A stretch of DNA of 64,000 nt from Isoetes taiwanensis (Eukaryota > Streptophyta > Lycopodiopsida > Isoetales > Isoetaceae): assembly GCA_021234155.1 (NCBI GenBank), contig JAJEKV010000064.1, positions 6,884,001 through 6,948,000 of the forward strand, written 5' to 3'. Positions 10,901 through 21,551 of the stretch are shown here, piece by piece. The position numbers were made by a program, and so were the translations under genes. Within the stretch, counting starts at the first letter, position 1, and every line of letters starts with the position of its first letter. The notes under the pieces are model-generated. The model worked only from the letters and a program-made list of their open reading frames with translations, was not told where the DNA came from and ran no database searches.

Positions 10901-13900
10901 TCAATCATCAGATCTTCGAGCAGCCTTAATCATGGAATCCAGTAAGGTATTTGGAGTGCAATCTTTGGAGGCTCTATCAATTTGTACATCTTCAAGCAGT
11001 GGCCATCTACTTGCTTAAAACAAACAAAAATGTGTCAAAAATAGTGGTGCAAATTGGCCGTAATCCAAGTTGCGTCCTCTGCGATCAAATCATTCTTGCA
11101 AAACCACTGTAACAAAACTGCCCACCTACCTCTCAAAGATGAGTTTCCCTATATGTTATGAAAGTGTACCGAAAAGAAAGATTCAGATCCCTCTGGAAAA
11201 AAGGAGAATGTTTTTCTTGTGGAGGGCTAAAGTATCTAGTGTAAGTCATCCTCACTTTTCCCTAATATGAAGGGCCAAAGAATCCAGCGTAAGTTATCCT
11301 CACTTGCCCCTAATACAGTCACAAACATGCCTAATTTGAGTAAAGCAAATAATTTATAGTTCCTGTGACAGAAGCAATTGGAGAAAAGATAGTTTGATCT
11401 TAAACTCAAAGAAATAAACTTCCTTACATGCTAAACGAACCTATGGAAGGGTAGACTTTGTTTTGCAATTAAGTACTTGTTCCAGTACTGCAATGAAGAT
11501 TTATATGCCGCATGCTCTGGGCCAGAATGATATGCCCTGACAATAAATTCTTTACTCCTTTTCCTGGATATAAGTCCAATGTTTTTAATGGTTAATGTCA
11601 GTTTAGATATTCATGACATGAAAATGCTTACTTTCTCTCATACGATGAGAACCACTTATGCTGCCCCAAAATAAACGCTTTCAAAAGGCCTATAGAGCAT
11701 TGATGCCGCCCAGTCAACAGTGTATGCCCTGCAACCCATATCTCTGGAAAAGGAAATTCAGACCCTTTATTCAACAAACTTCCATAAACAGGCTACTAAC
11801 TTACTATCCTGGCAGAAAAATAAAATACAGTGCAAACATGCATGTCAAAATTGAAATTACCTGGAAATCCAATCAGCTCTAGACTTTAAAATTTGCATCA
11901 ACCTGGTACATTCTTCGTTCAACAGGTCATATCGTTGGGTAAGTGGCTGTCTATCGCTTTCAATCTCAGCTATTGCACAAACCATAGCCTGCATAAGTAC
12001 ATTATCCAGCATATTTTAGTCTACTGACAGAGACACGTAGCATTCCATGCCAACATATGAATATCCTAAACAAATGTGAACAGTAAGATTCCTTACCACA
12101 TCTATCCATTTCTTAGTATATTTGCTCGTAATAATTTCTGCAATAGCCTGTATGCATTGAGAACATTCATCATGAGATCATCATGCTGTTAACTATACTA
12201 TATATTAAAGAAAGTAGCAATATAACAAAGATAGCTCAAAGGAAACTTGCAACCACTTTAAGAAAACCCATGTAGACAGAAGTTAGGTTCACGTATGCTA
12301 AATGAATGTTGCTTCTGCCAAGCTGATGTAGTGCAAAAGCAAATCATAAATGGCAATTGCTTCTAAGTAAATTCCTACATGATCCTAATTCTGCAGACCT
12401 CGATGTTCTTTTCAAATTGTAAAGATAGAGCTGCAGGATAAAAAGATGGTCAGTGAACCAACAAATCTTTGAAAGAGATGTTTGGAGAAAATAAACTTCC
12501 TTACATGTTGCTTCCAAAGCACCGGGGCAGTCTGCAAATGTTCATGGTCAATCTAAACTGTAAAGATAGACCTGCAAAATAGAAAGATGGTCAGCAACTC
12601 CAATAAATCTTTGAAAGAGAGATGCTTGGAGGAAACATTGTAGAAGTTAGACATAGAATGGGTAGCAACAAAGACGACTACGATAAATTAACTCTTTTGA
12701 AATCCAGACTGCAATCCCCTTGCTATCTACTACTGCCTACATTAAAGCTATGGGTATAGCTCATCCTTAGGTTCCTTTTCTCACATTCTAAACCAATCTC
12801 TTCATGCTTCACACTTAAGTTTATAAGCTCCATTATTTCAAGGCTCCTCATGTCTTGGGAAAAGCATCTCTTATAGGAAACCACAGATTCTCAAGGATCC
12901 CACTGTATACAATGGATTCATTAGCTGACGCACCTCAGTACATAAAGCAAAGGAAGGTCGAGATACAAAGTCTCTCACTAAACCCTCTTAAATCTGGGAA
13001 AATGGCAAATATTAAAACATACCGTGGATGTAGATCACTGCCAGCGCCTATACTATGCCTTTTTTGAAATGCAACTTAGATGATTTACCACCTCTGTTTT
13101 GGGCCAGAATGATGATAGAAGCGTAGTGATGGACTCTTAATAGCAATAATTCACACAAATGTGCAATCAACCATACTCTGTCTATATAAAATCAAATCTA
13201 AAGGGGTCTATACAAACATCATATGCAACTGGATTCCCTAAGTGATGGGCATCCCCATTCACCTGCACATTCTGGCTCCATCCACAGCCAAGCTACTGCC
13301 ACAACTAATAGCAAAAGAATATAGCGATTGATCTCCTAGGGCTTAAGCAATGCATGATTTTCTAGAGATTAGTTTGTTTTTACTGGTCAAAGTTCTTCTA
13401 CACATAAAAATACAGAGTCTAAGAATCATGGTATATGTCTGTATGCAAAAATACAGAGTCTGAGCAATCATGGTATGGATGGCAAGCAGACACGGAGGCT
13501 GAGCCTGTTCAATTAAAAAAGAAAAGAAAATAAGAGACATGGTAATGCAAGAACAAAACTTTACAACAATGATTGGATCATGCTGAAGGCCACTTACCTG
13601 CCCATTCTGGCTTCGTCTCTGGCCAATCTGCTACCACAGCTACTGAGAAACAATCCCAATAAGAGCTCCTGTAATAATAGGACCTGAGTAATACATAATC
13701 TGGTGAAGTTTTTTTGTATTACCTAGTTAACCTTCTTCGCCACATTAAAACGCAGAGATTGAGCAGTCATAGTATGCACATACAGACAAAATAGATTTTA
13801 CCTTGAATATTTGGAGCCCAAACTTGTTCTAACCTGAAAAAACCGAAGTAGAAGACATGAGAATCCAAGAGCAAATAAGGATGAATAACCTGATTTTCTA

Positions 13901-14399
13901 TCCTGGCAGAGTATTTAGAAGCTCTGCAAACTATAAACTCTTCAGCAAGATTAGATTTGCCGAACTTAGAGTTAGTGTCTGCCTCCAACAAATCCTAGCT
14001 GCCTGTGGATCAGATGCATGTCTCCTTGTGCAAAAGTGGGCAACGCCCCCCTTGCTTGCTCCTCCTGCCCACTACATTCATCTGCAAGCTGGGCCTACAC
14101 ACAGCCGTTGCATTCATCTCCCACCGTCAAATTTGCCCTTTTTTTCTTTGGTTTCTTCTTTCATTTCATTCTTCACATTCCGTTCTTAATACTTATGCAA
14201 TCAACGCTTGCTTGCTATTACTCTCAATAACCTAAAGAAACCCTACCATTAAAAAAACACAGGGCTTTTTCGAGAGTCACATGATCCTTCAAAACCTCTC
14301 TCTTAAGACAGAATGAGTTTTTTAATAAAATCTACAACACAGAAAGACTACAGACAGCATCAGAGCAAAGGGACCTGGTAACTCCATCTTCGCGGCCAT
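10901..14399 (-). CDS. Unidentified multi-exon gene or gene fragment (exon model incomplete)
   Basis: Several short minus-strand segments have coding character and good splice borders. A terminal exon at 10901-11013 ends LLDSMIKAARRSDD then TGA. The exon at 11861-11988 contains AIAEIESDRQPLTQRYDLLN and has borders TGCAG/G and CAG/GTAATT. The exon at 12097-12147 encodes AIAEIITSKYTKKWIDV, with ACAG and GTAAGG borders. The exon at 12505-12531 encodes TAPVLWKQH and has a GTAAGG donor. The exon at 13597-13668 has ACAG and GTAAGT borders. Near 13.8-14.0 kb lie LEADTNSKFGKSNLAEEF and LEQVWAPNIQ. A possible start is ATG at 14399 (MAAKMELP). I do not recognise the family. Frames do not join cleanly everywhere and parts are duplicated, so this may be a pseudogene or a captured fragment, perhaps inside the Helitron ending at 8786. 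Confidence 0.45.
12400..12640. repeat. Tandem duplication covering a small exon
   Basis: The block 'gtaaagatagagctgcagg...aaagatggtcag...aaatctttgaaagagatg' occurs twice, about 140 bases apart. The second copy is diverged. Each copy carries a TGCAG acceptor-like site, so an exon edge was duplicated. Confidence 0.55.
13240..13790. repeat. Duplicated exon-intron segment, about 340-bp units
   Basis: The segment around the exon at 13597-13668 resembles one at about 13262-13335. Both have 'cattctggct(c/t)c', '(c)tgccaca(g)cta' and, further right, 'acgcagag' or 'acagagtctaag..tcatggtat'. The 13.26-kb copy has lost the frame but keeps a CAG/GTGAAT donor. Confidence 0.5.
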
Positions 14400-15402
14400 G
14401 GAAATGAAATAAACTGCAAAAAAAATCCAACGACCTAATACTTGTCCTAGTTACTCCACCCGTCCTCCATGCCCTTCATCGTCGCACAGCACATGCATGC
14501 CGGATTAGAAGGGCCGAAATCAGAAAGGGGAAAAGTTGAGAACATTTTCCCGATTTTTGGCAAATCGGAATTATTTTCCGGCTGCCAAAACCTCGAAATC
14601 TTAGGAAATCAAGTTAAAGAAAAAATCTAAAAAGTTTTTGGGGTGCCGGAAAAACCAAATTTAAACAATAGATTCTACAACTTTTGCATGAAAATTATTT
14701 TTTACTTCAAATTTGGTATATAAGAAGTTGATTAATTGCTTCATGCATAAAAAATATTTGTTGGTTTGTAATTTGAAGGTTCATCTTTGACTTATAGTAA
14801 CAATTTTAAGTGACTTTTAATTCATGTTTATTTTGTTATATTTGAAGAAAATTTATTGAAATAGTATGTCATTGAAAAAATCATATGTGAATGCTTGTAT
14901 GGATATGAAACCAATGAAAAAACAAGTAAAGAAAAAGAGCAAAAGGCACGATCATGATAAATCAAAAAAGGTTTTTGTACCTAAGACCATTATTGGTCCA
15001 TGGGTTCATTTTAAATCAATAACTTCTTTACCTTCGTCGATCTCAAGCTGAATTTTAGAATATTAGTATTTCATGAGCTCCTCTATCAATAAAAAATATC
15101 TATTGCTAGGTTTGCGCTAAAACTTTTAATATTAGTTCCAAGTTATCATCAAATGTTTTTATGTTTGATCTCTAGATTTATGCCTTGAAAATGAACTTCA
15201 AACACCATATTTCAAAGCTTCCCAATGTTAAGAAAGCAATGCAAGATGAATCACGGAAAAATATGAAAAGGTATGACTAAAGAAGATCAATATAGACTGC
15301 TATATCGATGCCAATTATTGGTCCACATGACCTTTATTTAAAAGTCAAAAACATCATCATCTTAATCAATTATTTAGAATATAGTTTATACCACATTATG
15401 CC
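14400..15402. other. Non-coding stretch upstream of the gene model
   Basis: About 14,400-14,650 is less AT-rich and could be the promoter or 5' UTR of the minus-strand gene. The rest is AT-rich with one short Lys-rich frame (14866-15051) that shows no domain. Confidence 0.35.
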
Positions 15403-15433
15403 ATGGTTCTCTTCTTATATAGAAGAGAACCAT
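15403..15433. repeat. Perfect 13-bp inverted repeat
   Basis: ATGGTTCTCTTCT, spacer TATAT, then its exact reverse complement. No target duplication or element body was tied to it. Confidence 0.6.
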
Positions 15434-15753
15434 CATTCTGGGGAAAGGGACGCCTGTTTTGGCGTCACGTCATTTTGAGCGTCAGATCTATCTATAGCCT
15501 GAGCCTTCTATGGCGCAGGCTTTCTTTGGCTCTGTCTACTATATATCCATATTGTCTGCTAGCATCCCTCATCAGCGTTTCCTCTGAGCTGAATTCTGTT
15601 GGTTCTAGAGTTTCCCTCCCTCCCTCCTCTGAGTCTAGTCACCTGGTGTCAGCTCGTCTTAACATCTGTTGATTTCTTCTCGTTCCACCTAGTGAGAGTT
15701 GTACCGACTCTTCTCTTTTATATCTTTGTGGCTGGTGGCCTCTGCAATTTCCT

Positions 15754-15920
<167 letters not shown>

Positions 15921-18900
15921 AGTATGGAATCACAAGGGTTGGAGGCTCAAAGGGTATTGGGTGTTACATACGCACAAAATTTCCTCATTTTATTAAAGTT
16001 GTAAATCATAGAATGTCGAAGCAATACATTTGGATTGAGATGCCGGGTAGAGCTAGAAAGCTTTTTGTTGCAGGATGCTACTTCCCTCCCAGAGAATCAC
16101 CCACTTATAACTCAGGGGATGTAGACCGGGATGACCCCTTTCACCATATGGTTAGAGATGTTAGATGATGCCGAATTATCTCAATCAGGTTGGTCTAGGC
16201 TATCACAGGACACAGCTCGATGGGCAAATCCGCAAGGACACCATTTGCTAAATATGTGTAGTGGGCTGGATCTACTAGTATTTAATGGCACAGATAAATT
16301 TCCAGGCACAGGATTAAGAACTTGTAGAGATGCAAGTGTGGTAGATTTCGTCATTGCAAGTGCAGATTTTGCTAAGGAGGTCAAGCATTTTTCCGTAGGA
16401 GCCTACGCACTGAATCAGATCATGTGCCATTGTTTATTGAAATCTATGTGAAAGGAAATCCCATGTACAGCATGCCTCCACAACATCAAGGCATACGGAT
16501 GCACAAAGGTAAAAGGGAGACATATCAGGAGATATGTGAGGAACATTTAAGTAACATCCAATGGCCCACAGATGCTCGGGGGATAAGCGATCTACTCCTG
16601 TCGACACTGTTGAAGAGTGCAAAACAATGTTTTTCCTCTGAAAGAAGGAAATTGGGGCTACCCTGTAATTCTTGGTTTGACGCAGAATGCAAAGAAAAGA
16701 GGCAACAATATAAGCAAGCACATGGGAGTTGTAAGCAAAGCACAAAAAGGGAATATATGAAATTGATCAAGGCGAAAAAACGGATGCACTTGTTCAAGAA
16801 ACACAGAATGATGGTTGAAGAACTGATAACAGATCCGAAAAGATTTTGGAACAGGATGAGGTCAAAAGGGAAGCATGCCACTCCTCTTGATGCGGAGTTG
16901 TTAATACAACAAGTACGTAGGTTATACTGCATTCCAGGTATGGACGAGGTACAAGATGATGTTGCACGATACAATATCTTGCAATTCTCTATGGAAGACA
17001 TTTTAGGGGGGCTGCAAAAGCTATCATATGGAAAAGCCGGTGATATTCATGGGCTGGTTTCGGAGATGATTAAGTGGGCCGGCCCATCTGTAATAGATGC
17101 TCTAGTTCTGTTGTTTAACGCAGTCCTGAGGGAGGGCTTTCCACCATCATGGCAGGTGAGTAGAATAGTCCCTTTGCACAAAGCAGGAGATGTGACAGAT
17201 CCCAACAATTATCGTATGATAATGGTTAGCAGCCTCTTTTCCAAACTGTTCTCCACCATTCTCGATGATAAAATAAGTACTTGGGCTAAAGAGCATGATG
17301 TAAGAGCCAGGGGGCAAGTAGGTTTCCGAAAAAACAAGTCTACCATTGATCGCTTGTTGACGCTTAGATGTTTGATGGATTCAGTAAAAGGCACGAAAAA
17401 ACCAATGTTTGCCACATTTGTGGATTTCACTAAAGCTTTCGACATGGTTCAGAGAAAATTCTTATGGCAAAGATTAGAAGCACTTGGAGTCCCCACAGAA
17501 CTTCAGGGTGCAGTGAAGGTCCTATATGAGAAGGTTTTAGTCCAGCTATCCTTTCCTTTATCTCAGAGATGCCCAGATTTGGTCACAAATAATATCGGGG
17601 TTAAACAAGGGTGTCCACTGTCCCCTACACTGTTTGGGCTATTCGTAGACGAGTTGGAGGATTGGATTACTCGCTTTGGGGGTGACGACGCTACTCTAGT
17701 CGGGTATGCTATTTTACTGCTCTTATATGCCGATGATGTAGTATTATTGTCAAGAAGTGTGTTAGGAATGCAAAAACGCCTAGATGCGCTTGCTTCCTTC
17801 TGTGATAGCAAGGATATGAAAGTGAACATGGCTAAGACAAAGGTGGTAGTCTTTGGGGCAAACAAGGTGGACAAATATGCTTTCTTCTACAAGAACGAAC
17901 AGCTCGACATTGTGGAAAACTATAAATACCTTGGTTTGATAGTAGATAAGAGTCCTAATTGGAACCAAGCAGTTGAGCAGCGGGTCAATGGGGGGCTAAA
18001 GGCCCTGTATGCTATGCAGCGGAAATGTCATCAAGCAGAAATATGGGATTTCAGTTTGAGAAAAACATTATATAGCGCCCTAGTGCAGTCAGTATTACTG
18101 TATGGTTGTGAAGTATGGGGGCCGGGGCTCTCGCTAGAGAGTTGGAAGAAGGTAGAAAAGGTACAGAAATTTTTTTTTCATGCAGAGTTAAGGGCTAAGA
18201 TGCAGACACCGTATGATATGATGTTAGTGGAATGTGGCATGCTCCCCTTGGAATTGGAAGCACTATATAGACTCCTTATTTATGTGCGCAAAATAAAAGC
18301 CCAGCCAGAACAGGATAGTTTACCACATAAGGCCCTTGTGAGTAGCCAAGACAAGGGATGGTATGCAGATGTTGAGATGTGGCTCAAGAAATGGGGAATG
18401 AAGCTAGCAGATCTCGACCACAACAAGAAAAGACTGGATAAGGCGCCATGCAATGCATAAAATGTGGAACATCCCTGAGGTAAAAAAGGAACATTACAGG
18501 AATACTATGAATCCTAATCTACGGGAAGCTTCATATCTAAAAGCTAGTCTCTCTGTAAAGCCCAGACATATGATCAGTAGGATGCGACTTAGCTCTCATC
18601 ATCTAGGAGTGGAGATCGGTCGATGGGCAAAGATACCACATGAGTTAAGGTATTGTAAGGTTTGTGGATCAAGGGAAGTTGAAGATGAAGAACATGTTAT
18701 TCTATCCTGTCCAGCCTATCAAAATATTCGAGCCAAGTTTGGAATACATGCAGCGACACTGGTACACTTCTTCGAACTACCTCCAATCACCATTGGGCAC
18801 TTCCTTGTGGAAGTTATGCAAGTAAGAGACACTAGTATTAAAAATATAAAAATGTTTTTTGATATTAATGAGCTAGACACTGAAGAAGAGAGCACATATG

Positions 18901-18950
18901 TTCTTGCCTGAAGACATATTAGATGATTTAGTTTATGATGTTGAGTGTAC
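15921..18950 (+). pseudogene. LINE B copy 2 ORF2, decayed
   Basis: The endonuclease begins in mid-domain (QYIWIEMPGRARKLFVAGCY near 16020-16080). About 100 bases covering the GDFN motif are missing near 16130, and a frameshift near 16410 precedes SDHVPLFIE. A long open stretch (16424-18460, 678 codons) then carries KRFWNRM, the RT blocks STIDRLLTLRCLMDSV, FVDFTKAFD, GVKQGCPLSPTLFGLFVDEL and the active site YADDVVLLSR, then YKYLGL and YGCEVWGPGL. Another frameshift near 18,455 leads to the C-terminal part with CKVCGSREVEDEEHVILSC (C-x2-C...H-x4-C zinc knuckle). The copy is inactive but little diverged from copies 1 and 3. Confidence 0.9.
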
Positions 18951-18966
18951 GTTTTGAACGTCTTCT

Positions 18967-18980
18967 AGACCTGATGGTCT
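18967..18980 (+). other. LINE B 3' hairpin, copy 2
   Basis: Stem AGACC/GGTCT with loop TGAT, about 35 bases before the ATTTC/(CT)n tail. The same stem with other loops occurs in copies 3 and 1. Confidence 0.65.
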
Positions 18981-19012
18981 CACAGATGTAATAATCAAGA
19001 TTTCATTTCATT

Positions 19013-19015
<3 letters not shown>

Positions 19016-19048
<33 letters not shown>
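19016..19048 (+). repeat. (TC)n microsatellite between LINE B copies 2 and 3
   Basis: About 16 TC units. It is both the tail of copy 2 and the immediate 5' neighbour of copy 3. Confidence 0.95.
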
Positions 19049-19049
<1 letters not shown>

Positions 19050-19050
<1 letters not shown>

Positions 19051-20366
19051 TCATAGACCAACTTGAAGGGTGGGTACGAGCACATGGGGGAGATGGTACC
19101 GCTCTGAGAGAGTATGTATTCATGCTTCTATTATATGCTGATGATGTAGTATTGCTGTCCCGGAGCATACAAGGGATGCAAAAGCATTTGGATGTGCTTG
19201 AAGCATTTTGCGAGGATAAGGGCATGCGGGTGAATCTAGATAAGACCAAGGCAGTGGTGTTTGGGGCAAAAAAGACGGAACATGTTCGATTCTACTATAA
19301 GGATAGGCAAGTGGAAGTGGTAGAGAATTACAAATATTTGGGCCTAACCGTAGATAAGAGTCCTAATTGGAATCAAGCAGTGGAACATAGGGTGAATGCG
19401 GGTCTAAAAGCGTTGTATGCCATGCAAAGGAAGTGTGTGAATGCAGAGATATGGAATTTTGAGATGAAGCGTATGCTCTACAAGGTGCTTGTCCAGACGG
19501 TTGTGCTATATGGCTGTGAAGTCTGGGGACCAGGCCTTGCTAATGATAGCTGGCAAAAAGTGGAAAAGATACAGAAGAAATTTTTTCATACGGAGTTGGG
19601 CACAAAGATGCAAACACCATATGACATGATGCTAGTTGAAAGTGGAATGATGCCACTCGAAGCTGAGGCTCTTTGCAGACTACTGCGCTATATGTGCAAA
19701 GTCCTATATGATATGCCGAATAATAGCTTGCCTAGACTTGCTTTAGAGGAAACCAGAAGTAAAGGCTGGTGTGCAGATATAGACAGATGGCTTATGAAAT
19801 GGGGGATGAACATACAGGATTTGGAGATGCACAAAGAGGACATTAGTGGTTGGGTTCGAGATAGTTTCTTGAGTAAGTCATGGAGCGTGCCAGCTGTGAA
19901 GAAAGAGTATTATAAGGCTCACATAAATCCATCTCTGCAAGAAGCGCAGTATCTTAGGGAACCCATATCAGTGAAACTTAGGCATGCAATCGCAAGAATA
20001 CGGTTGAGCTCACACCGACTTGGTGTGGAGATCGGGAGATGGGCAGACATTGCGCATGATCTTAGACATTGTCAGCTATGTGATGCGGGAGTAGTAGAAG
20101 ATGAGGCCCATGTCCTGCTTTTTTGTCGCGCTTATTCGGATATCCGGGTCAAGCATGGGGTCAGTGCTATTTCGCTTGTTGATTTCTTTCGACAGGCAGG
20201 CTCATGCATTGGAGGTTGTATTATGGACATTCTTAACCATAGAGAGGTCCTGATGAAGCAACAAAGGGTGACGGAGATTGAGGTAGAGGAGCCCAGTGTG
20301 TTGTTCTCTGAGGACGCACTGGATGACTTATTTTATAATTTTGAGTGCAATGTAATCGTCTCATAG
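19050..20366 (+). pseudogene. LINE B copy 3 ORF2 C-terminal part
   Basis: One uninterrupted frame runs from FIDQLEGWV through the active site YADDVVLLSR, YKYLGLTVDKSPNWNQAVEH, YGCEVWGPGL and LSSHRLGVEIGRWADI. It continues through the zinc knuckle CQLCDAGVVEDEAHVLLFC to the C-terminus SEDALDDLFYNFEC and a TAG. No lesion is visible in the retained part, so it is a recent 5'-truncated insertion. It has no endonuclease and cannot move on its own. It is the best guide to the intact C-terminus of the family. Confidence 0.9.
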
Positions 20367-20378
20367 ACCTGGCGGTCT
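20365..20378 (+). other. LINE B 3' hairpin, copy 3
   Basis: AGACC-TGGC-GGTCT, in the same position relative to the tail as in copies 1 and 2. It overlaps the end of ORF2 (the stop codon lies within it). Confidence 0.65.
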
Positions 20379-20410
20379 CGAAGACGTAATAATAAATTTC
20401 ATTTCATTTC

Positions 20411-20413
<3 letters not shown>

Positions 20414-20487
<74 letters not shown>
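20414..20487 (+). repeat. (TC)n microsatellite between LINE B copies 3 and 1
   Basis: About 37 TC units. It is the tail of copy 3 and the 5' boundary of the near-complete copy. Confidence 0.95.
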
Positions 20488-20490
<3 letters not shown>

Positions 20491-20498
20491 AGATCGCG

Positions 20499-21551
20499 GT
20501 GAAAACTAGGTCAAAAAAAAAACCAGAAAACAATGGTCCGGGACCACTTGATCTCGTGGCACAGCAACAGCAGCCACTTGATGCCGTTGCACAGCAGCAG
20601 CAATCCGTTGGGTCGGATGCCAAATCCGGTGGACAAGAGTCGGATGCCAAATCCGGGCTCTTTGGCAACGTGCAAACGGGGGGCCCTAAATCGGGTGCCC
20701 CTAAAAATAACCAACAAGCAGCAGGATCGGGAGCCCCTAAGAACAAACAGCCACTGGATTTCGATGCCCTGGAAGCTGAATCTGAAGCTGAATCGGGACC
20801 AACTGGAGTCACCAAGGAGGACCTGCTTCAAGCTGTAGGACAGATGAGAACAACCATGGATGAATCGATGCTGACTATGAAGATTTCAATGGAGAGCTCT
20901 GTGCAAGGTATGGTCAATGATCTCAAAGCCTTTTTGCTTTCTCAAGTGCAATTGGAAATAGATAGGTGTCAGAAACAGATGCTTGGTGAGCTGGAAAATT
21001 TTAAAGCAAAGCTAAGATCTGAGTTTGATGCCTTAAAACAAGAAGTGCTGGCAAATCAGGATGATGAAAATAGTGATGACAGTGAAGCAAACAGTGAATG
21101 TGAGACAACAAGAGATCAGGAAATGTCTGACATAAAAAACCAGCTAGCATCATATATAGAAGAACAGGAGAAGAAAGAAAAAGCACTAAATCTGAGATTG
21201 AGTGGCCTGCAAGAGGAAGCCAATGAAAAAACAGTGCAAATTGTTACATCTTTCTGTCGAAGCGATCTTCAAATCACAGATGCAGGTATTGTAGATGCCT
21301 TCCGCGTAGGAAAGCCAGGTGAGAAAGCAAGGCAGATTGTGGTGAAATTCCGATCCAGACAAGAAAAGTTTGATGTGCTGAAGAAGAAAACACTTTTAAA
21401 GGGAAAAAGTATTTGGATAAATGATGACCTCACAAAAAACCAGTTGCAAGAATACAGGGAACAGTTGCGGGTTTTCAAAGAAGCAAAGCAGCATGGAAAG
21501 AAGGCGTATTGGCGCCGTGGCAGAGTGATTGTGGAAGAAATGGATGCATAG
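20499..21551 (+). CDS. LINE B ORF1 protein (L1 ORF1p-like RNA-binding protein)
   Basis: It would coat the LINE RNA and act as a nucleic-acid chaperone in the cytoplasmic RNP. The frame opens with a basic start (KTRSKKKP), then a Gln/Ala/Gly/Pro-rich low-complexity region (residues about 15-95). A long helical, coiled-coil-prone section follows (about 105-240), then an RRM-like block starting LNLRLSGLQEEANEKTVQ and a C-terminal domain with FRVGKPGEKARQIVVKFRSR and SIWINDDLTKNQL. That order is typical of L1 ORF1p. No ATG was found near the beginning: the frame runs in from the microsatellite side with GTG at 20499, so the true start may be lost or non-ATG. It ends at a TAG (21549-21551), after which ORF2 follows in the same frame. 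Confidence 0.85.
   Translation: MKTRSKKKPENNGPGPLDLVAQQQQPLDAVAQQQQSVGSDAKSGGQESDAKSGLFGNVQTGGPKSGAPKNNQQAAGSGAPKNKQPLDFDALEAESEAESGPTGVTKEDLLQAVGQMRTTMDESMLTMKISMESSVQGMVNDLKAFLLSQVQLEIDRCQKQMLGELENFKAKLRSEFDALKQEVLANQDDENSDDSEANSECETTRDQEMSDIKNQLASYIEEQEKKEKALNLRLSGLQEEANEKTVQIVTSFCRSDLQITDAGIVDAFRVGKPGEKARQIVVKFRSRQEKFDVLKKKTLLKGKSIWINDDLTKNQLQEYREQLRVFKEAKQHGKKAYWRRGRVIVEEMDA

Larger units (their letters stand above)
19049..20413 (+). mobile_element. LINE B copy 3, 5'-truncated
   Basis: It starts abruptly in the RT domain at FIDQLEGWV, just after the (TC)n tract. It ends with AGACC-TGGC-GGTCT (20365-20378), ATTTC repeats and the next (TC)n tract. Confidence 0.9.
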
